Source: Demequina lutea
Lineage (GTDB): Bacteria; Actinomycetota; Actinomycetes; Actinomycetales; Demequinaceae
Assembly (NCBI RefSeq): GCF_013409005.1
Contig: NZ_JACBZO010000001.1
Span: 2,480,001-2,544,000 of the forward strand
Reading direction: 5' to 3'
DNA: 64,000 nt
Positions 8,896 through 18,258 of this stretch are shown in pieces; the first letter of the stretch is position 1; every line of letters begins with the position of its first letter. Made by a program: the position numbers and the translations under genes. A model generated the notes under the pieces. It did no database searches. It worked only from the letters and a program-made list of their open reading frames with translations, and was not told the origin of the DNA.

Positions 8896-10254
8896 CTACA
8901 GATCCAGACGCTCGAGCATGTCCGTCACGAGCGCGGCCACCGCGGAACGCTCGGAGCGTTCCAGGGTCACGTGCGCGAAAAGCGGGTGGCCCTTGAGCGC
9001 CTCGATCACCGCGGCGACTCCGTCGTGGCGGCCCACCCTTAGGTTGTCGCGCTGCGCCACATCGTGGGTAAGGATGACGCGCGAACCCTGGCCGATGCGG
9101 CTGAGCATCGTGAGCAAGACGTTTCGCTCGAGCGACTGCGCCTCGTCGACGATCACGAACGCGTCGTGGAGCGAGCGCCCGCGAATGTGTGTGAGCGGCA
9201 AAACCTCGAGCAGTCCCCTGGCCATGACCTCCTCGACCACCGTCGCCGAGACCACGGAACCCAAGGTGTCAAACACCGCCTGGGCCCACGGGTTCATCTT
9301 CTCGGACTCGGAACCAGGCAGGTAGCCGAGGTCCTGACCGCCCACCGCGTAGAGCGGGCGGAAGACCATGATCTTCTTGTGCTGGCGACGTTCCAAGACG
9401 GCCTCCAGGCCCGCACATAATGCGAGCGCCGACTTGCCCGTCCCTGCGCGTCCCCCCATCGACACGATTCCGATCGATTCGTCGAGGAGCAGGTCGAGGG
9501 CGATGCGCTGCTCGGCGGAACGCCCGTGCAGGCCGAACGCCTCGAGGTCGCCGCGCACCAAGCGAACGGCACCGGCGTCCGAGACTCGCCCGAGTGCCGA
9601 GCCGCGCGGAGAGTGGATGACCAGCCCGGTGTGAATCGGCAGCGACGCAAGGTCCTCGCCGCAATCGTCCGCTGCCGATGCGGCGATCAACTCGTTGTCC
9701 CACAACTGTGACATCTGGTCGTCGCCCAAGTGGATCTCGCGCATGCCCGTCCATCCGGACTCGACGGCAAGTTCCGCGCGGTATTCTTCCGCGTCGATGC
9801 CGAGGGCCGATGCCTTGACGCGCATCGGCAGGTCCTTGGAAACCACCGTGACCGCATGGCCCTCGGCGCGCAGGTTCGCCGCAACGGCAAGGATGCGCGT
9901 GTCGTTGTCCCCCAGCCGGAATCCGCTCGGGAGCACGTCCTGGTCCGTGTGGTTCAGTTCGACGCGAAGGGTTCCACCCGCCTCATTGGCAGGGATGGGC
10001 TGGGAAAGTGTGCCGTGCTGAACCCGCAAATCATCGAGCGCCCGTAGTGCGGAGCGGGCAAAATAGCCCAGCTCGGGATGGTGACGCTTGGCCTCAAGCT
10101 CGGTGACCACCACCACGGGAAGCACCACTGCATGCTCGGCGAAGCGTTTGAGTGCCCGCGGATCCGAGAGGAGCACGGACGTGTCGAGCACGAAGGTGCG
10201 TACGGCGGTGTCGATCGCTGAATCGGTGACTCTGAGAGGACGAGTGTCGGTCAC
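8896..10254 (-). CDS. PhoH-like protein (PIN + PhoH ATPase)
   Basis: PhoH2-type fusion of an N-terminal PIN ribonuclease domain ([13 protein letters not shown] at about residue 20, then acidic residues in [12 protein letters not shown] and [11 protein letters not shown]) with a C-terminal PhoH ATPase domain (Walker [12 protein letters not shown], Walker [12 protein letters not shown]). Members of this family combine RNA cleavage with helicase activity. The GTG at 10254 has GGAG about 7 bases upstream. An in-frame ATG at 10287 would add 11 residues but lies in the loop of a 10-bp hairpin, so GTG is preferred. The cellular target is unknown. Confidence 0.9.
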   Translation of the reverse strand: MTDTRPLRVTDSAIDTAVRTFVLDTSVLLSDPRALKRFAEHAVVLPVVVVTELEAKRHHPELGYFARSALRALDDLRVQHGTLSQPIPANEAGGTLRVELNHTDQDVLPSGFRLGDNDTRILAVAANLRAEGHAVTVVSKDLPMRVKASALGIDAEEYRAELAVESGWTGMREIHLGDDQMSQLWDNELIAASAADDCGEDLASLPIHTGLVIHSPRGSALGRVSDAGAVRLVRGDLEAFGLHGRSAEQRIALDLLLDESIGIVSMGGRAGTGKSALALCAGLEAVLERRQHKKIMVFRPLYAVGGQDLGYLPGSESEKMNPWAQAVFDTLGSVVSATVVEEVMARGLLEVLPLTHIRGRSLHDAFVIVDEAQSLERNVLLTMLSRIGQGSRVILTHDVAQRDNLRVGRHDGVAAVIEALKGHPLFAHVTLERSERSAVAALVTDMLERLDL

Positions 10255-10275
10255 GGATGCTCCAGGCGGTGTCGG

Positions 10276-10302
10276 GCCGTAGGGCATTCACCGCCCTACG
10301 GC
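10276..10302. other. Perfect 10-bp inverted repeat upstream of phoH-like
   Basis: GCCGTAGGGC (10276-10285) and GCCCTACGGC (10293-10302) flank the 7-base spacer ATTCACC. There is no T-run on the minus strand. It lies between uppS and the phoH-like gene and would form a hairpin in the phoH leader. Confidence 0.6.
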
Positions 10303-10455
10303 GATGTGTCAGGTGGGCCCCTCTTGGGACCCCACGGTGTCTACCACCCTTCGGACGCTACGCCGAGGGCGACCACGGCTCGGCGCAACACGCCGCCATT
10401 CACCATGTCGAAATCCACGCCCCCGCGCCCGGGCGTGCCGCCTGGAACGGGCCGC

Positions 10456-11220
10456 TTAGCGTCCGTGCCTACGCTCGCGCTGCGCGTAACTGCGAAGCGC
10501 CCTCAAGAAGTCGACCCTGCGAAAGTCGGGCCAATAGGCGTCGCAAAAGTAGAACTCCGTGTGCGCGCTTTGCCACAACAGGAAGCCGCCGAGTCGCTGT
10601 TCGCCCGATGTGCGGATGACCAGGTCGGGATCCGGCTGCCCCTTCGTGTACAGGTGCTCCGCGATGTCCTCCACGGTGAAGCCCTCGGTTACTTGCTCAA
10701 GCGATTGGCCCTGGGCGATTCCTGCCAACAGGTACGCGCGCACGGCCGCGGCGATCTCGTGCCTACCGCCGTAACCCACGGCCACGTTGACGTGCAGCGC
10801 GGTCGCCTTCGACGTGGATTCCACGGCGGCATTGAGGCGCAGCCCCACCCATTCTGGAAGCAACGATGCGTCGCCGACATGCTGGAGCCGCCATCGGCCG
10901 TCACGAGCGAGCTCCTCGATGGAGTCGCAAATGATCTCGAGGAGCGCCCCAAGCTCGATCGGATCCCTTTCGAGATTGTCCGTCGACAGCATCCACAGGG
11001 TGACCACCTGGACGCCGCTCTCTTGAGACCACTCGAGAACCTCGGTGATCTTGTCCGCTCCCCTGCGGTGCCCGTGGGCGGTGGTCGCCCCACTCAGCTT
11101 CGCCCAGCGACGATTCCCATCGAGAATCACGCCGATGTGACATGGGGCGGGGCCCCTTACCTTGAGATCGCGCGCAAGCACCGTCTCGTACGCGCGGTAG
11201 AGCGCGCTACGCATCCCCAT
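10456..11220 (-). CDS. uppS: Isoprenyl transferase (cis-prenyl transferase, UppS family)
   Basis: Z-type prenyl transferase adding isopentenyl diphosphate units to make polyprenyl diphosphate carriers for cell-wall synthesis. The 254-residue protein has GVILDGNRRWAK with the catalytic Asp near the N terminus, TLWMLSTDNLERDP in the middle, and DLVIRTSGEQRLGGFLLWQSAHTEF split over the C-terminal signature. Actinobacteria often have two such enzymes; this one resembles the Rv1086-type, but chain length cannot be judged. ATG 11220 is used; ATG 11214 is an alternative. It is divergent from the hemolysin III gene. Confidence 0.94.
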   Translation of the reverse strand: MGMRSALYRAYETVLARDLKVRGPAPCHIGVILDGNRRWAKLSGATTAHGHRRGADKITEVLEWSQESGVQVVTLWMLSTDNLERDPIELGALLEIICDSIEELARDGRWRLQHVGDASLLPEWVGLRLNAAVESTSKATALHVNVAVGYGGRHEIAAAVRAYLLAGIAQGQSLEQVTEGFTVEDIAEHLYTKGQPDPDLVIRTSGEQRLGGFLLWQSAHTEFYFCDAYWPDFRRVDFLRALRSYAQRERRHGR

Positions 11221-11285
11221 GTTCGACCTCCGAGGACGATGCTACGGCTCCCGCCGCCGCCGCAAACCTACGGTATCGTAGGTAC

Positions 11286-11987
11286 ATGGACGACACAGCG
11301 GTTCCCGAGGCCTCAACTGCCTCCTCCAACGAGGAAAACTGGCCAACAATTGGCAAGCCGTTGTTGCGCGGCTGGCTCCACCTCGGTGCAGCGCCACTTG
11401 TGCTGATCGCCGGCATGGTCCTCATGGTTTTCGCCCCGACGCTCGCGGGCAGGGTCTCGTCGGGCGTCTTCGCCCTCACGTCCGTCATGCTCTTTGGCAC
11501 CTCCGCCGTCTATCACCGAGGGACATGGTCGCCCAAAGCGCAGGCCGTGCTGCGGCGAATGGACCACGCCAATATCTTCCTCATCATTGCGGGAACGTAT
11601 ACGCCGCTCGTAGTGATCCTCCTCCAGGGGAAAATGCGTGTCTTCGTGCTCGTGCTCGTGTGGGTCGGAGCCATCTTCGGGATGCTCTTCAGGATCCTGT
11701 GGCTCAACGCGCCGCGATGGATGTACGTGCCGCTCTACGTCGCAATGGGCTGGGTCGCCATCGGCTACATCAAGCCGTTCTATTACGCGGGCGGGCCCGC
11801 CGTCGTGTGGCTGATCGCCGCTGGGGGCCTCTGCTACACGGTCGGCGCCATCATCTATGGCTTCAAGTGGCCCGGCCCCTCAGCGCGCTATTTCGGCTTT
11901 CACGAGATCTTCCACTCACTCACCATCGTCGGTTTCGCGTGCCACTACATCGCCACCGCCATCGCGGTCTTCAGCGTTCACCCCTGA
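11286..11987 (+). CDS. Hemolysin III / TrhA-type PAQR membrane protein
   Basis: A seven-helix inner-membrane protein of the PAQR superfamily, 233 residues. The zinc-binding family motifs are visible: SAVYH with its His (about 75), DHANIFLIIAGTYTP with its Asp (about 92), and HEIFHSLTIVGFACHY with two His near the C terminus. Homologues in E. coli are implicated in membrane-fluidity homeostasis; a true haemolysin role is doubtful. The 3' end overlaps a convergent small membrane-protein gene by about 70 bases. Confidence 0.92.
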   Translation: MDDTAVPEASTASSNEENWPTIGKPLLRGWLHLGAAPLVLIAGMVLMVFAPTLAGRVSSGVFALTSVMLFGTSAVYHRGTWSPKAQAVLRRMDHANIFLIIAGTYTPLVVILLQGKMRVFVLVLVWVGAIFGMLFRILWLNAPRWMYVPLYVAMGWVAIGYIKPFYYAGGPAVVWLIAAGGLCYTVGAIIYGFKWPGPSARYFGFHEIFHSLTIVGFACHYIATAIAVFSVHP

Positions 11988-12158
11988 CGCAGGGCGCGCC
12001 GCAGAGGCGGACGCCTGTGCGCGATTGGCGGCCTCGAAACGCACCTTTCGCAGGTGCTTATTGAGCGAGCGGGACAACAGAATGACCGCAAGTGCCAACG
12101 CAAACGTCGCGACAAACGCAGGCCACCCGGGACCAATATCGTAATAGTTCGGACTCAT
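11916..12158 (-). CDS. Small single-pass membrane protein, hypothetical
   Basis: An 80-residue protein with one predicted transmembrane helix (WPAFVATFALALAVILLS, about residues 12-29), followed by a basic segment (KHLRKVRFEAANR) and a low-complexity tail. The ATG at 12158 has a strong GGAGGAG 3-5 bases upstream, better than the upstream in-frame start at 12194. It converges on and overlaps the trhA-like gene and is divergent from the DUF4307 gene. No function is recognised. Confidence 0.65.
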   Translation of the reverse strand: MSPNYYDIGPGWPAFVATFALALAVILLSRSLNKHLRKVRFEAANRAQASASAARPASGVNAEDRDGGGDVVARETDDGE

Positions 12159-12186
12159 AGCTCCTCCGGGACTATCCTGCCTCACG

Positions 12187-12579
12187 ATGACCATTGACGT
12201 TTCCGCTGAGGACGAGGCCGACTCCAGGCCTCGGCTTTCTGCGCGCGCATGGTGGGCGGTGAGCGCGGGATTGGCGGTTTTGATCGCCTTATCGTCGTGG
12301 TGGGGCTGGACCGTCGCTCATCAACCAGTGCGATGGCAGGACGTCGGCTTCAAGATCATCTCCCCCACGCAGGCCCGCGTCACATATGACGTCTTCCTCT
12401 ACTCCGAGTCGCCAGTGACGTGCCACCTGAGGGCACTCAACACGCGCTACGACGAGGTGGGAGTCGCCACGCAGCACATCGATCCTGCCGCGGGGAAGGC
12501 TCAACGCCTCACGGTAACGCTTGCCACGACCGAAGAAGCGACCACCGCGGTGGTGCATTATTGCGAGGCGAGCTCGTAG
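12187..12579 (+). CDS. DUF4307-family membrane protein
   Basis: A 130-residue protein with a short cytoplasmic N terminus, one membrane helix (WWAVSAGLAVLIALSSWWGWTV split over about residues 22-43) and an extracytoplasmic beta-rich domain containing ARVTYDVF and VTCHLRALN, with a second Cys near the C terminus (HYCEASS). This matches DUF4307, which is commonly found beside greA in Actinobacteria. The function is unknown. It lies 65 bases upstream of greA and may share its promoter. Confidence 0.82.
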   Translation: MTIDVSAEDEADSRPRLSARAWWAVSAGLAVLIALSSWWGWTVAHQPVRWQDVGFKIISPTQARVTYDVFLYSESPVTCHLRALNTRYDEVGVATQHIDPAAGKAQRLTVTLATTEEATTAVVHYCEASS

Positions 12580-12644
12580 GACGTTTTGGTCGAGTGCCAG
12601 GGCATTCGTTATCCTGGGATATTCCACGGCAAAGGATGTGAAGC

Positions 12645-13124
12645 ATGACGGACCAGACCTGGCTTACTCAGGAGGCCTTCGACCGCCTGCAGCAAGAATA
12701 TGAACACCTCACTGGAGAGGGCCGCACGGCCATCGCCAAGGAGATCGACGAGCGCCGCCAAGAGGGTGACCTCAAGGAAAACGGCGGCTATCACGCCGCA
12801 CGCGAGGAGCAGGGCAAGCAAGAGGCCCGCATCCAGCAGTTGCGCGCCTTGCTCGAAAGCGCGCACGTGGGGGAGGCCTCCGCGAGCGACGGCACCGTCC
12901 AGTCCGGCTCCGTGGTCACCGCAACCGTCGCGGGCAAGCAGATGCGCTTCCTCGTCGGTTCCCGTGAGGTTGCGGGCGGAACCGACATCGACGTGTTTAG
13001 CGCCCAATCGCCTCTTGGCAACGCGTTGCTCGGCAAAAGGGTGGGCGATTCGACGTCCTACACGGCGCCGAACGGCAACGCGGTCGCCATCGAGGTGCTC
13101 GCGGTGGAGGCCTTCACGGGCTAA
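12645..13124 (+). CDS. greA: Transcription elongation factor GreA
   Basis: Rescues backtracked RNA polymerase by stimulating cleavage of the nascent RNA. The 159-residue protein has an N-terminal coiled coil with the acidic tip segment RRQEGDLKENGGYHAAREEQGKQEARI, split around residues 37-62, and a C-terminal FKBP-like domain ending in LGKRVGDSTSYTAPNG. It follows the DUF4307 gene on the same strand and converges on the methyltransferase gene. Confidence 0.96.
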   Translation: MTDQTWLTQEAFDRLQQEYEHLTGEGRTAIAKEIDERRQEGDLKENGGYHAAREEQGKQEARIQQLRALLESAHVGEASASDGTVQSGSVVTATVAGKQMRFLVGSREVAGGTDIDVFSAQSPLGNALLGKRVGDSTSYTAPNGNAVAIEVLAVEAFTG

Positions 13125-13145
13125 CGCCCAATCAAGCTAAGGCCT

Positions 13146-14300
13146 TCACACCCTTTCGAGTAGGACCACGGCCTCGTAGTGTTCCGTGTGCGGGAACATG
13201 TCGAGGAGCCGCCCTCTCACGGGAGCCAGAGACGGCATCGCCCCCAAGTCCTTGGCGAGCGTCACCGCGTTGCAGCTCGAGTAGACGACCCTCCGGACGC
13301 CGCTCGACTCGATCCACTCGGCAAGTTCGGGCCCAATTCCCCTGCGCGGCGGGTTGACGATCACGACGTCGGGGGCGGGCCTGCCGCGCACCCAAGCGGT
13401 CGCGTCGGCGGCCTCGAAGGCGGCCTCGAGCGCGCCCGGCTGACCCGCATCGGCCATTTCCCGAGCGCTGCGCCGCGCCGCGATGACGGCCTGTTCCGCC
13501 GACTCCACCCCCACGATCGTCCTGCCTTCGCGCACGCAATGGAGCGCGAAGCCTCCCACCCCGCAATACAGATCCCACACCGTCGTCGCTGCGCCCTCGT
13601 CAACCCAACCGGCGACAAGCGCATACAGCCTGCGCGCGATGTCGGTATTGGTCTGGAGAAAGCTCTGTGGGCGAGCGTGCAGCGTGACTCGACCCATGTC
13701 CATGCGCAGCGTGTCGAGTTCGGTCAGCACGATCTCCTGCTGACCCTCGAGAGCGGCCTTGTGTTCTGGAAGGACGTTGAGGGTCACGACGACGAGGCGA
13801 GGCAGCCTGTCGAGTAGCCACGGCAAGTGCTTGCGCAGCCGGGCCAGGGACTCGGTAGACCGCGTGACGAATCGCGCCATGAGTTCGCCGCCCGGCGAGA
13901 CCGTGACGATGATGTGCTTGAGTTCTCCCTTTCGGGCGGGAATGTCATAAGGCTCGAGACGCGCCACCGTGATGAACTCCGCGAGTATGGGGAACGCCCG
14001 CGCGAGATCGGTGCCGTAGAGCGGGCACAGGCGCAAGTCGACCCCACGATCGTCCGCATCGAGAATGCCCACCGTCGGGTCGTCAACGGTGCCGCCGACC
14101 ACCATCTTGGCCTTAGAGCGAAACCCCGACTCCGCGCTCACCATCGGTTCGAGCCACACGGTGTGTGAGGAGTCTCCTGGCCTCGCCGCCGCGACCAGAG
14201 CTTCGAGCCGACGCTGTTTGGTTTCCACCTGAGCGAGGTGCGGCGTCTTGATCAAGGTGCAGGAGCGGCAACGGCCTTCGTCGTAGTAGCGACAATCCAC
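13146..14300 (-). CDS. 23S rRNA (uracil-C5) methyltransferase, RlmC/TrmA family
   Basis: SAM-dependent m5U RNA methyltransferase of 384 residues. It has the N-terminal Cys cluster of iron-sulfur-containing RlmC/RlmD enzymes (VDCRYYDEGRCRSCTLI), the motif WDLYCGVGGFALH for SAM, DVVIVNPPRRG, and the catalytic-Cys strand VVYSSCNAVTLAKDL. The GTG at 14300 puts the start exactly where E. coli RlmC begins; the upstream permease gene ends at 14326. No clear ribosome-binding site is seen. The target is probably 23S rRNA; the exact uridine is inferred from RlmC similarity. Confidence 0.88.
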   Translation of the reverse strand: MDCRYYDEGRCRSCTLIKTPHLAQVETKQRRLEALVAAARPGDSSHTVWLEPMVSAESGFRSKAKMVVGGTVDDPTVGILDADDRGVDLRLCPLYGTDLARAFPILAEFITVARLEPYDIPARKGELKHIIVTVSPGGELMARFVTRSTESLARLRKHLPWLLDRLPRLVVVTLNVLPEHKAALEGQQEIVLTELDTLRMDMGRVTLHARPQSFLQTNTDIARRLYALVAGWVDEGAATTVWDLYCGVGGFALHCVREGRTIVGVESAEQAVIAARRSAREMADAGQPGALEAAFEAADATAWVRGRPAPDVVIVNPPRRGIGPELAEWIESSGVRRVVYSSCNAVTLAKDLGAMPSLAPVRGRLLDMFPHTEHYEAVVLLERV

Positions 14301-14325
14301 TTCGGTGACCAGGCGGCGCGGCGCG

Positions 14326-15585
14326 CTAGCGCCGGCGCTTGCGGACGCGGATTTGCGAGGTGGTGACGCGCGCCGTCGCCTTACGTATCGCATCCATGGA
14401 TTTCTCGGCCAGGAGCGGTATCGAGCCGGTGAGCGTCCTTTCGCCATCGCGGTTGAGGATGTACTCCGCATGGAGTCCGCGCCCGAATGCCACCGAGAAC
14501 GCGAGAATCGGCACGGCGATCACCGCGCCCGCCAGACCCGCAAGCAGAGTCCCCGACGAGACCGCCACGAGGATCGCCATGGGGTGCACCGAGGCCGCCT
14601 TGCCGAAGAGCCACGGATAGAGGATGCTTCCCTCCGTCTGCTGGACGAAGAGCACGACGCCTACCATCAGCAGCGCAGTGACCCAGCCTCCGTCCACAAG
14701 GCCTACAAGCACCGCGACGGCACCCGAGATGCTCGCACCAAACATCGGGATAAAGCTGAAGAGAAACACCATGATCCCAATGGGCAGCGCGAGCGGCAGC
14801 CCCAGCAATTGTGCGCCTAGGCCGATGCCCACGGCGTCGACCAGTGCCACGAAAGCGGAGGTCTGGGTATAGCGCCCCAACGTGGTCCACCCAGCCCGGC
14901 CGGCCCTGTCCATGCTCTTGCGCATGCGGCGCGGGGCCAGGCGCACAAAGAACTCCCACATTTGAGAGCCATCGCGCAAGAAGAAGAACAGCGAAATGAG
15001 GGCGAGGACCACGCCCGCCACGAGCGCACCGACCGTGCTTGTCACGCTCACCGCACTCGACGCAAGGCCCCAGGCGTGGTCGCGCACCGTCGTCATGATC
15101 TGGGCCACACCGGTGTTGATCTGGTCGCTCGACACGTGCAGAGGCCCGGCGACGAGCCAGTTGACTAACGTGTCGAAGCCGCGCGAGGCGGAGGTCTTCA
15201 GCGAGTCGAAGCCGCTCACGACCGAGGTGCCCACCGCGGTGGCCAAGCCGACAACCGCAAAGAACAACAGCAGCACCGTCAATGCGGCGCCAAGCGTCCG
15301 TGGAACCTTGAGCCTGTGCAGGAAACTCACGAATCGTTCAAGAGGAGCCGCGATGAGAAGCGCGATGACGAGGGGCAAGACCACGGGGCTCAGGAGCGCG
15401 AGCACATTGCCGATCGCGATGAGCACGACCCCCACGACGATGAGTCGCCACGCCCACGCCGCAGCAACTCGCAGCGGCTCCGGGACCTCGGAGGCGACGT
15501 CCGCGGGCGCCGCCGGTTTTAGGGGCTCTTCGACCCCGTTGGACACGCCCGCTTGGTCGCCGGTGATCTCTTCGCTGCCTGCCAT
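14326..15585 (-). CDS. AI-2E family transporter (permease)
   Basis: A 419-residue polytopic membrane protein of the AI-2E/PerM family. Helices are visible at about residues 46-90 (IVVGVVLIAIGNVL, VVLPLVIALLIAAP), 110-130, 210-235 and in the C-terminal half (IGIMVFLFSFIPMFG, WVTALLMVGVVLFVQQTEG). The family motif region FSFIPMFGASISG is present. The ATG at 15585 is preferred over longer forms because it leaves room for a divergent promoter with msrA. Substrates in this family vary, so transport of autoinducer-2 should not be assumed. Confidence 0.85.
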   Translation of the reverse strand: MAGSEEITGDQAGVSNGVEEPLKPAAPADVASEVPEPLRVAAAWAWRLIVVGVVLIAIGNVLALLSPVVLPLVIALLIAAPLERFVSFLHRLKVPRTLGAALTVLLLFFAVVGLATAVGTSVVSGFDSLKTSASRGFDTLVNWLVAGPLHVSSDQINTGVAQIMTTVRDHAWGLASSAVSVTSTVGALVAGVVLALISLFFFLRDGSQMWEFFVRLAPRRMRKSMDRAGRAGWTTLGRYTQTSAFVALVDAVGIGLGAQLLGLPLALPIGIMVFLFSFIPMFGASISGAVAVLVGLVDGGWVTALLMVGVVLFVQQTEGSILYPWLFGKAASVHPMAILVAVSSGTLLAGLAGAVIAVPILAFSVAFGRGLHAEYILNRDGERTLTGSIPLLAEKSMDAIRKATARVTTSQIRVRKRRR

Positions 15586-15655
15586 GCTCAGAGCGTATCG
15601 CGGGCACGGAACACTTACGGGTGTGGCCAGCGTTAAGCAACCGGAGGTGTCACGA

Positions 15656-16300
15656 ATGCTCGGAGTAGACAAGACCCAGATGGTTTCGCAAGAGACGGCG
15701 ATGAAGGGACGCGACTCGGCGCTTGAGGTCGCGGACGTGCACCAGGTGCTCGACCGACCGCTCGCGGGGCCTTGGCCGGCCGGGATGGAAGTGCTCTACG
15801 TTGGCATGGGCTGCTTCTGGGGATCCGAGAGGATCTTCTGGCAGATCGACGGCGTGTACTCGACCGCCGCGGGGTACATGGGAGGTTGGACCAAGAACCC
15901 CACGTATGAAGAGACATGCACCTCCCGCACGGGTCACACCGAGACCGTGCAAGTGGTTTACGACCCTGCCAAGGTGTCGCTCGAGACGCTGCTGGCCGCG
16001 TTCTGGGAGAACCACGACCCGACGACTCCCAACCGCCAAGGCGGAGACATCGGCACCCAATACCGCAGCGCGATCTTCGCGACGACGCACGGGCAGTTGG
16101 TGGCCGCCGGCGCCTCACGCGATGTGTATCAGGCCAAGCTCACCGAGAAGGGCTTCGGCACCATCTCCACCCAGATCGCCTCAGTGGCGGACGCCGGTGA
16201 TGGGATCTTCTACTACGCGGAGGACTACCACCAGCAGTACCTGTTCAAGAACCCGGGCGGGTATTGCCACCACGGATTCTGCCAGGTCAGTTACGCGTAA
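15656..16300 (+). CDS. msrA: Peptide-methionine (S)-S-oxide reductase
   Basis: Reduces methionine-S-sulfoxide in proteins. The 214-residue enzyme has the catalytic motif MGCFWGSERIFW (about residues 49-60) and the family blocks YTSRTGHTE-like (CTSRTGHTETVQVVYDP), FWENHDPTTPNRQGGDIGTQYRS and YHQQYLFKNPGGYC. The C-terminal cysteines (CHHGFC) are candidate resolving residues. GGAGG lies 9 bases before the ATG at 15656. It is divergent from the permease and overlaps the convergent esterase gene by 10 bases. Confidence 0.96.
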   Translation: MLGVDKTQMVSQETAMKGRDSALEVADVHQVLDRPLAGPWPAGMEVLYVGMGCFWGSERIFWQIDGVYSTAAGYMGGWTKNPTYEETCTSRTGHTETVQVVYDPAKVSLETLLAAFWENHDPTTPNRQGGDIGTQYRSAIFATTHGQLVAAGASRDVYQAKLTEKGFGTISTQIASVADAGDGIFYYAEDYHQQYLFKNPGGYCHHGFCQVSYA

Positions 16301-17280
16301 CCAAGCACCTCGGACATGAAGGCGAGTTGGAGCGCGAGTTGGTGCGCGCCGCCCCCTTCGTGTCCGTTGTACGGGTACACGGTCACCTCCTTTGGCACCC
16401 CTCCGGCACGTTCGCCGTAGCGGTTGTATGCGGCGAAGCACGTCGACGGCGGGCAGACGTCATCCATGAGCGCGATCGACCACAGAGCGGGCGCGGTGGC
16501 CCGCTTTGAAAAGTTGACGCCATCCACGTAGCTGAGCGTGCGGAACACCTGCTCCGTGACGTCCCTGTGCACCGAAAGGTACTGGCGAATCTCCGGGTAC
16601 GGCATCGTGTCCGCCATGGACACCGCGCGCTCGAAGTAGCAGAGGAACGGAACGTCGGGCATCACGGCAATAAGGTCGGGCACGAGACCCGCGACGCCGA
16701 GCGTCACGCCGCCCCCTTGAGAGCCGCCCTTGAACGCGACCCGTGACGCATCGACGCCCGGGAGCGCGCGCGCCGTGTCGACCGCGAGAACGGCATCGGT
16801 GATGACGCGCCTGAAGTAGTAGTCCTCGGGGTCGAGAATTCCCCTGGTCATGTAGCCGGGCAGGGCCGCCGTCGACCCGACGGGGTCAGGGGTATCGCCG
16901 CCAGAGCCCCAGGCGCTTCCCTGTCCGCGCGTATCGAGGATCATGTACGCGTATCCCGCCGAGGGCCACAGGGTGTGCTCTATCGGCAGGCCGCGCCCGC
17001 CGCCATAGCCCGTGATCTCGACGATGCAGGGCAACTGCTCCGTCGCGCCCGCAGGCCTGGCGTACCACGCCTTAATCGGATGCCCGCCGAAGCCAGGGAA
17101 CGTCACGTCGAAGACGTCGACGTGGTTCAGCCCTGTCTCGACGGGAACGACCTCGACGTCCCCCGCGGCCGCGCGCGCCTCGGCAAGCGTCCGTTTCCAA
17201 AACGTGTCAAAGTCGGCGGGCTCCGCAACATCGGGAGCGAAACGACGAAGCTGGTCGAGCGGGAGATCTACGTGGGCCAT
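16291..17280 (-). CDS. Acetylxylan esterase / cephalosporin-C deacetylase (AXE1 family)
   Basis: A 329-residue alpha/beta hydrolase that should deacetylate xylo-oligosaccharides or similar acetylated sugars. The triad is readable: Ser187 in GGSQGGG, Asp273 or Asp274 in LMDDVCPPST, and His307 in YNGHEGG. The GYGGGRG segment near residue 91 forms the oxyanion region, and RGQGSAWGSGGDTP is a family block. There is no signal peptide, so it acts in the cytoplasm, as for CE7 enzymes. It lies 18 bases downstream of the BI-1 gene. Confidence 0.92.
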   Translation of the reverse strand: MAHVDLPLDQLRRFAPDVAEPADFDTFWKRTLAEARAAAGDVEVVPVETGLNHVDVFDVTFPGFGGHPIKAWYARPAGATEQLPCIVEITGYGGGRGLPIEHTLWPSAGYAYMILDTRGQGSAWGSGGDTPDPVGSTAALPGYMTRGILDPEDYYFRRVITDAVLAVDTARALPGVDASRVAFKGGSQGGGVTLGVAGLVPDLIAVMPDVPFLCYFERAVSMADTMPYPEIRQYLSVHRDVTEQVFRTLSYVDGVNFSKRATAPALWSIALMDDVCPPSTCFAAYNRYGERAGGVPKEVTVYPYNGHEGGGAHQLALQLAFMSEVLGYA

Positions 17281-17298
17281 CCGATCATTGTGGCACCG

Positions 17299-18057
17299 CT
17301 AGCGCCGCAGGTAGCTCATCATGCGGAGCATCTCAAGGTAGATCCAGATGATGGCAAAGACCAGCCCATAGGCGGCCGTCCATTCCCACTGGGCGGGAAG
17401 TCCGTTGCGCACGCCGTTCGCCACAAAGTCGAAGTCGGAGATCAGCATGAATGCGCCGACCGTGATCGCGAAAAGGGAGAGGATCAGGCCCAGGTTCACG
17501 CCCGTCCCGCCGATCTGGACATCACGCATGTTGAAGCCACCGAACGAGACCATGGCCACGTTGATCAGCGAGAAGATGACGTAAGCGGGCGCCGCGATCA
17601 TCAGGAACCTGTTGACCTTGGCCATGTTGCGGATGCGACCGGAGCGGTAGACGAACAGCGACACGGCGAACACGACGGCGGTGCCGATGAGCGACTGCAG
17701 GATGATCCCGCCGTAGGACGCCTCGTAGTAGACCGAGATGCCACCGACCGCTCCGCCGTAGACGGCAATCGTGGTCGCCATCAGTGCGGGCTTGGGGCCT
17801 TTGCGCGTGGTGAACATCACGATAAGCGCGAGAACAAAGCCGACGATCATGAGCGGCATCGCGAGCGATGGCATGAGTAGCCCAACGAGCACGGCCGATG
17901 CCACCGCGAGCAGGAAGAGCGAGGCGGCCTTGGCGATCGTGCCGTCGTACGTCATCCTGCCGTCGATCGGAGTGAATCCGGGAGCCGACGGGGTCTCGAA
18001 ACCAGCGGGGGACCCCTGCTGGAAGGACTTTGAATTGCGAAAGACGGGATTGGCCAC
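17299..18057 (-). CDS. Bax inhibitor-1 / YccA-family membrane protein
   Basis: A 252-residue protein with a cytoplasmic N terminus of about 45 residues and seven hydrophobic helices from about residue 46 to the end (for example AASLFLLAVASAVLVGLL and LILSLFAITVGAFMLISDFDF). The acidic DFDF near helix 6 is typical of the BI-1 superfamily, some members of which are pH-gated calcium leak channels. GTG 18057 has GAGGAGG 7 bases upstream. The family is common in Actinobacteria, but its role there is unknown. Confidence 0.88.
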   Translation of the reverse strand: MANPVFRNSKSFQQGSPAGFETPSAPGFTPIDGRMTYDGTIAKAASLFLLAVASAVLVGLLMPSLAMPLMIVGFVLALIVMFTTRKGPKPALMATTIAVYGGAVGGISVYYEASYGGIILQSLIGTAVVFAVSLFVYRSGRIRNMAKVNRFLMIAAPAYVIFSLINVAMVSFGGFNMRDVQIGGTGVNLGLILSLFAITVGAFMLISDFDFVANGVRNGLPAQWEWTAAYGLVFAIIWIYLEMLRMMSYLRR

Positions 18058-18258
18058 GTTTTCCTCCTCAGGAGCGCTCTAGGAAGTCTAACGAGCGCCG
18101 ACGGCCGTCCGTGCCCCCGGAGTGATCCACATGACCTATCGTCGAGATTGGTGTGGCGGGGCGCCCCGTCGCAGACCGGAGTTTGGGTGCGGCCGAGGAC
18201 CACGTGCCACTGCCAGCGACCTGAAGACATCTTCGGTCCTCACGGAAAGGGCATCCGC

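Noticed and set aside
8871..8896. TCCGAGCCTT direct repeat between hemA and the phoH-like gene
   Set aside because: Two short copies at a convergent junction, with no sign of function.
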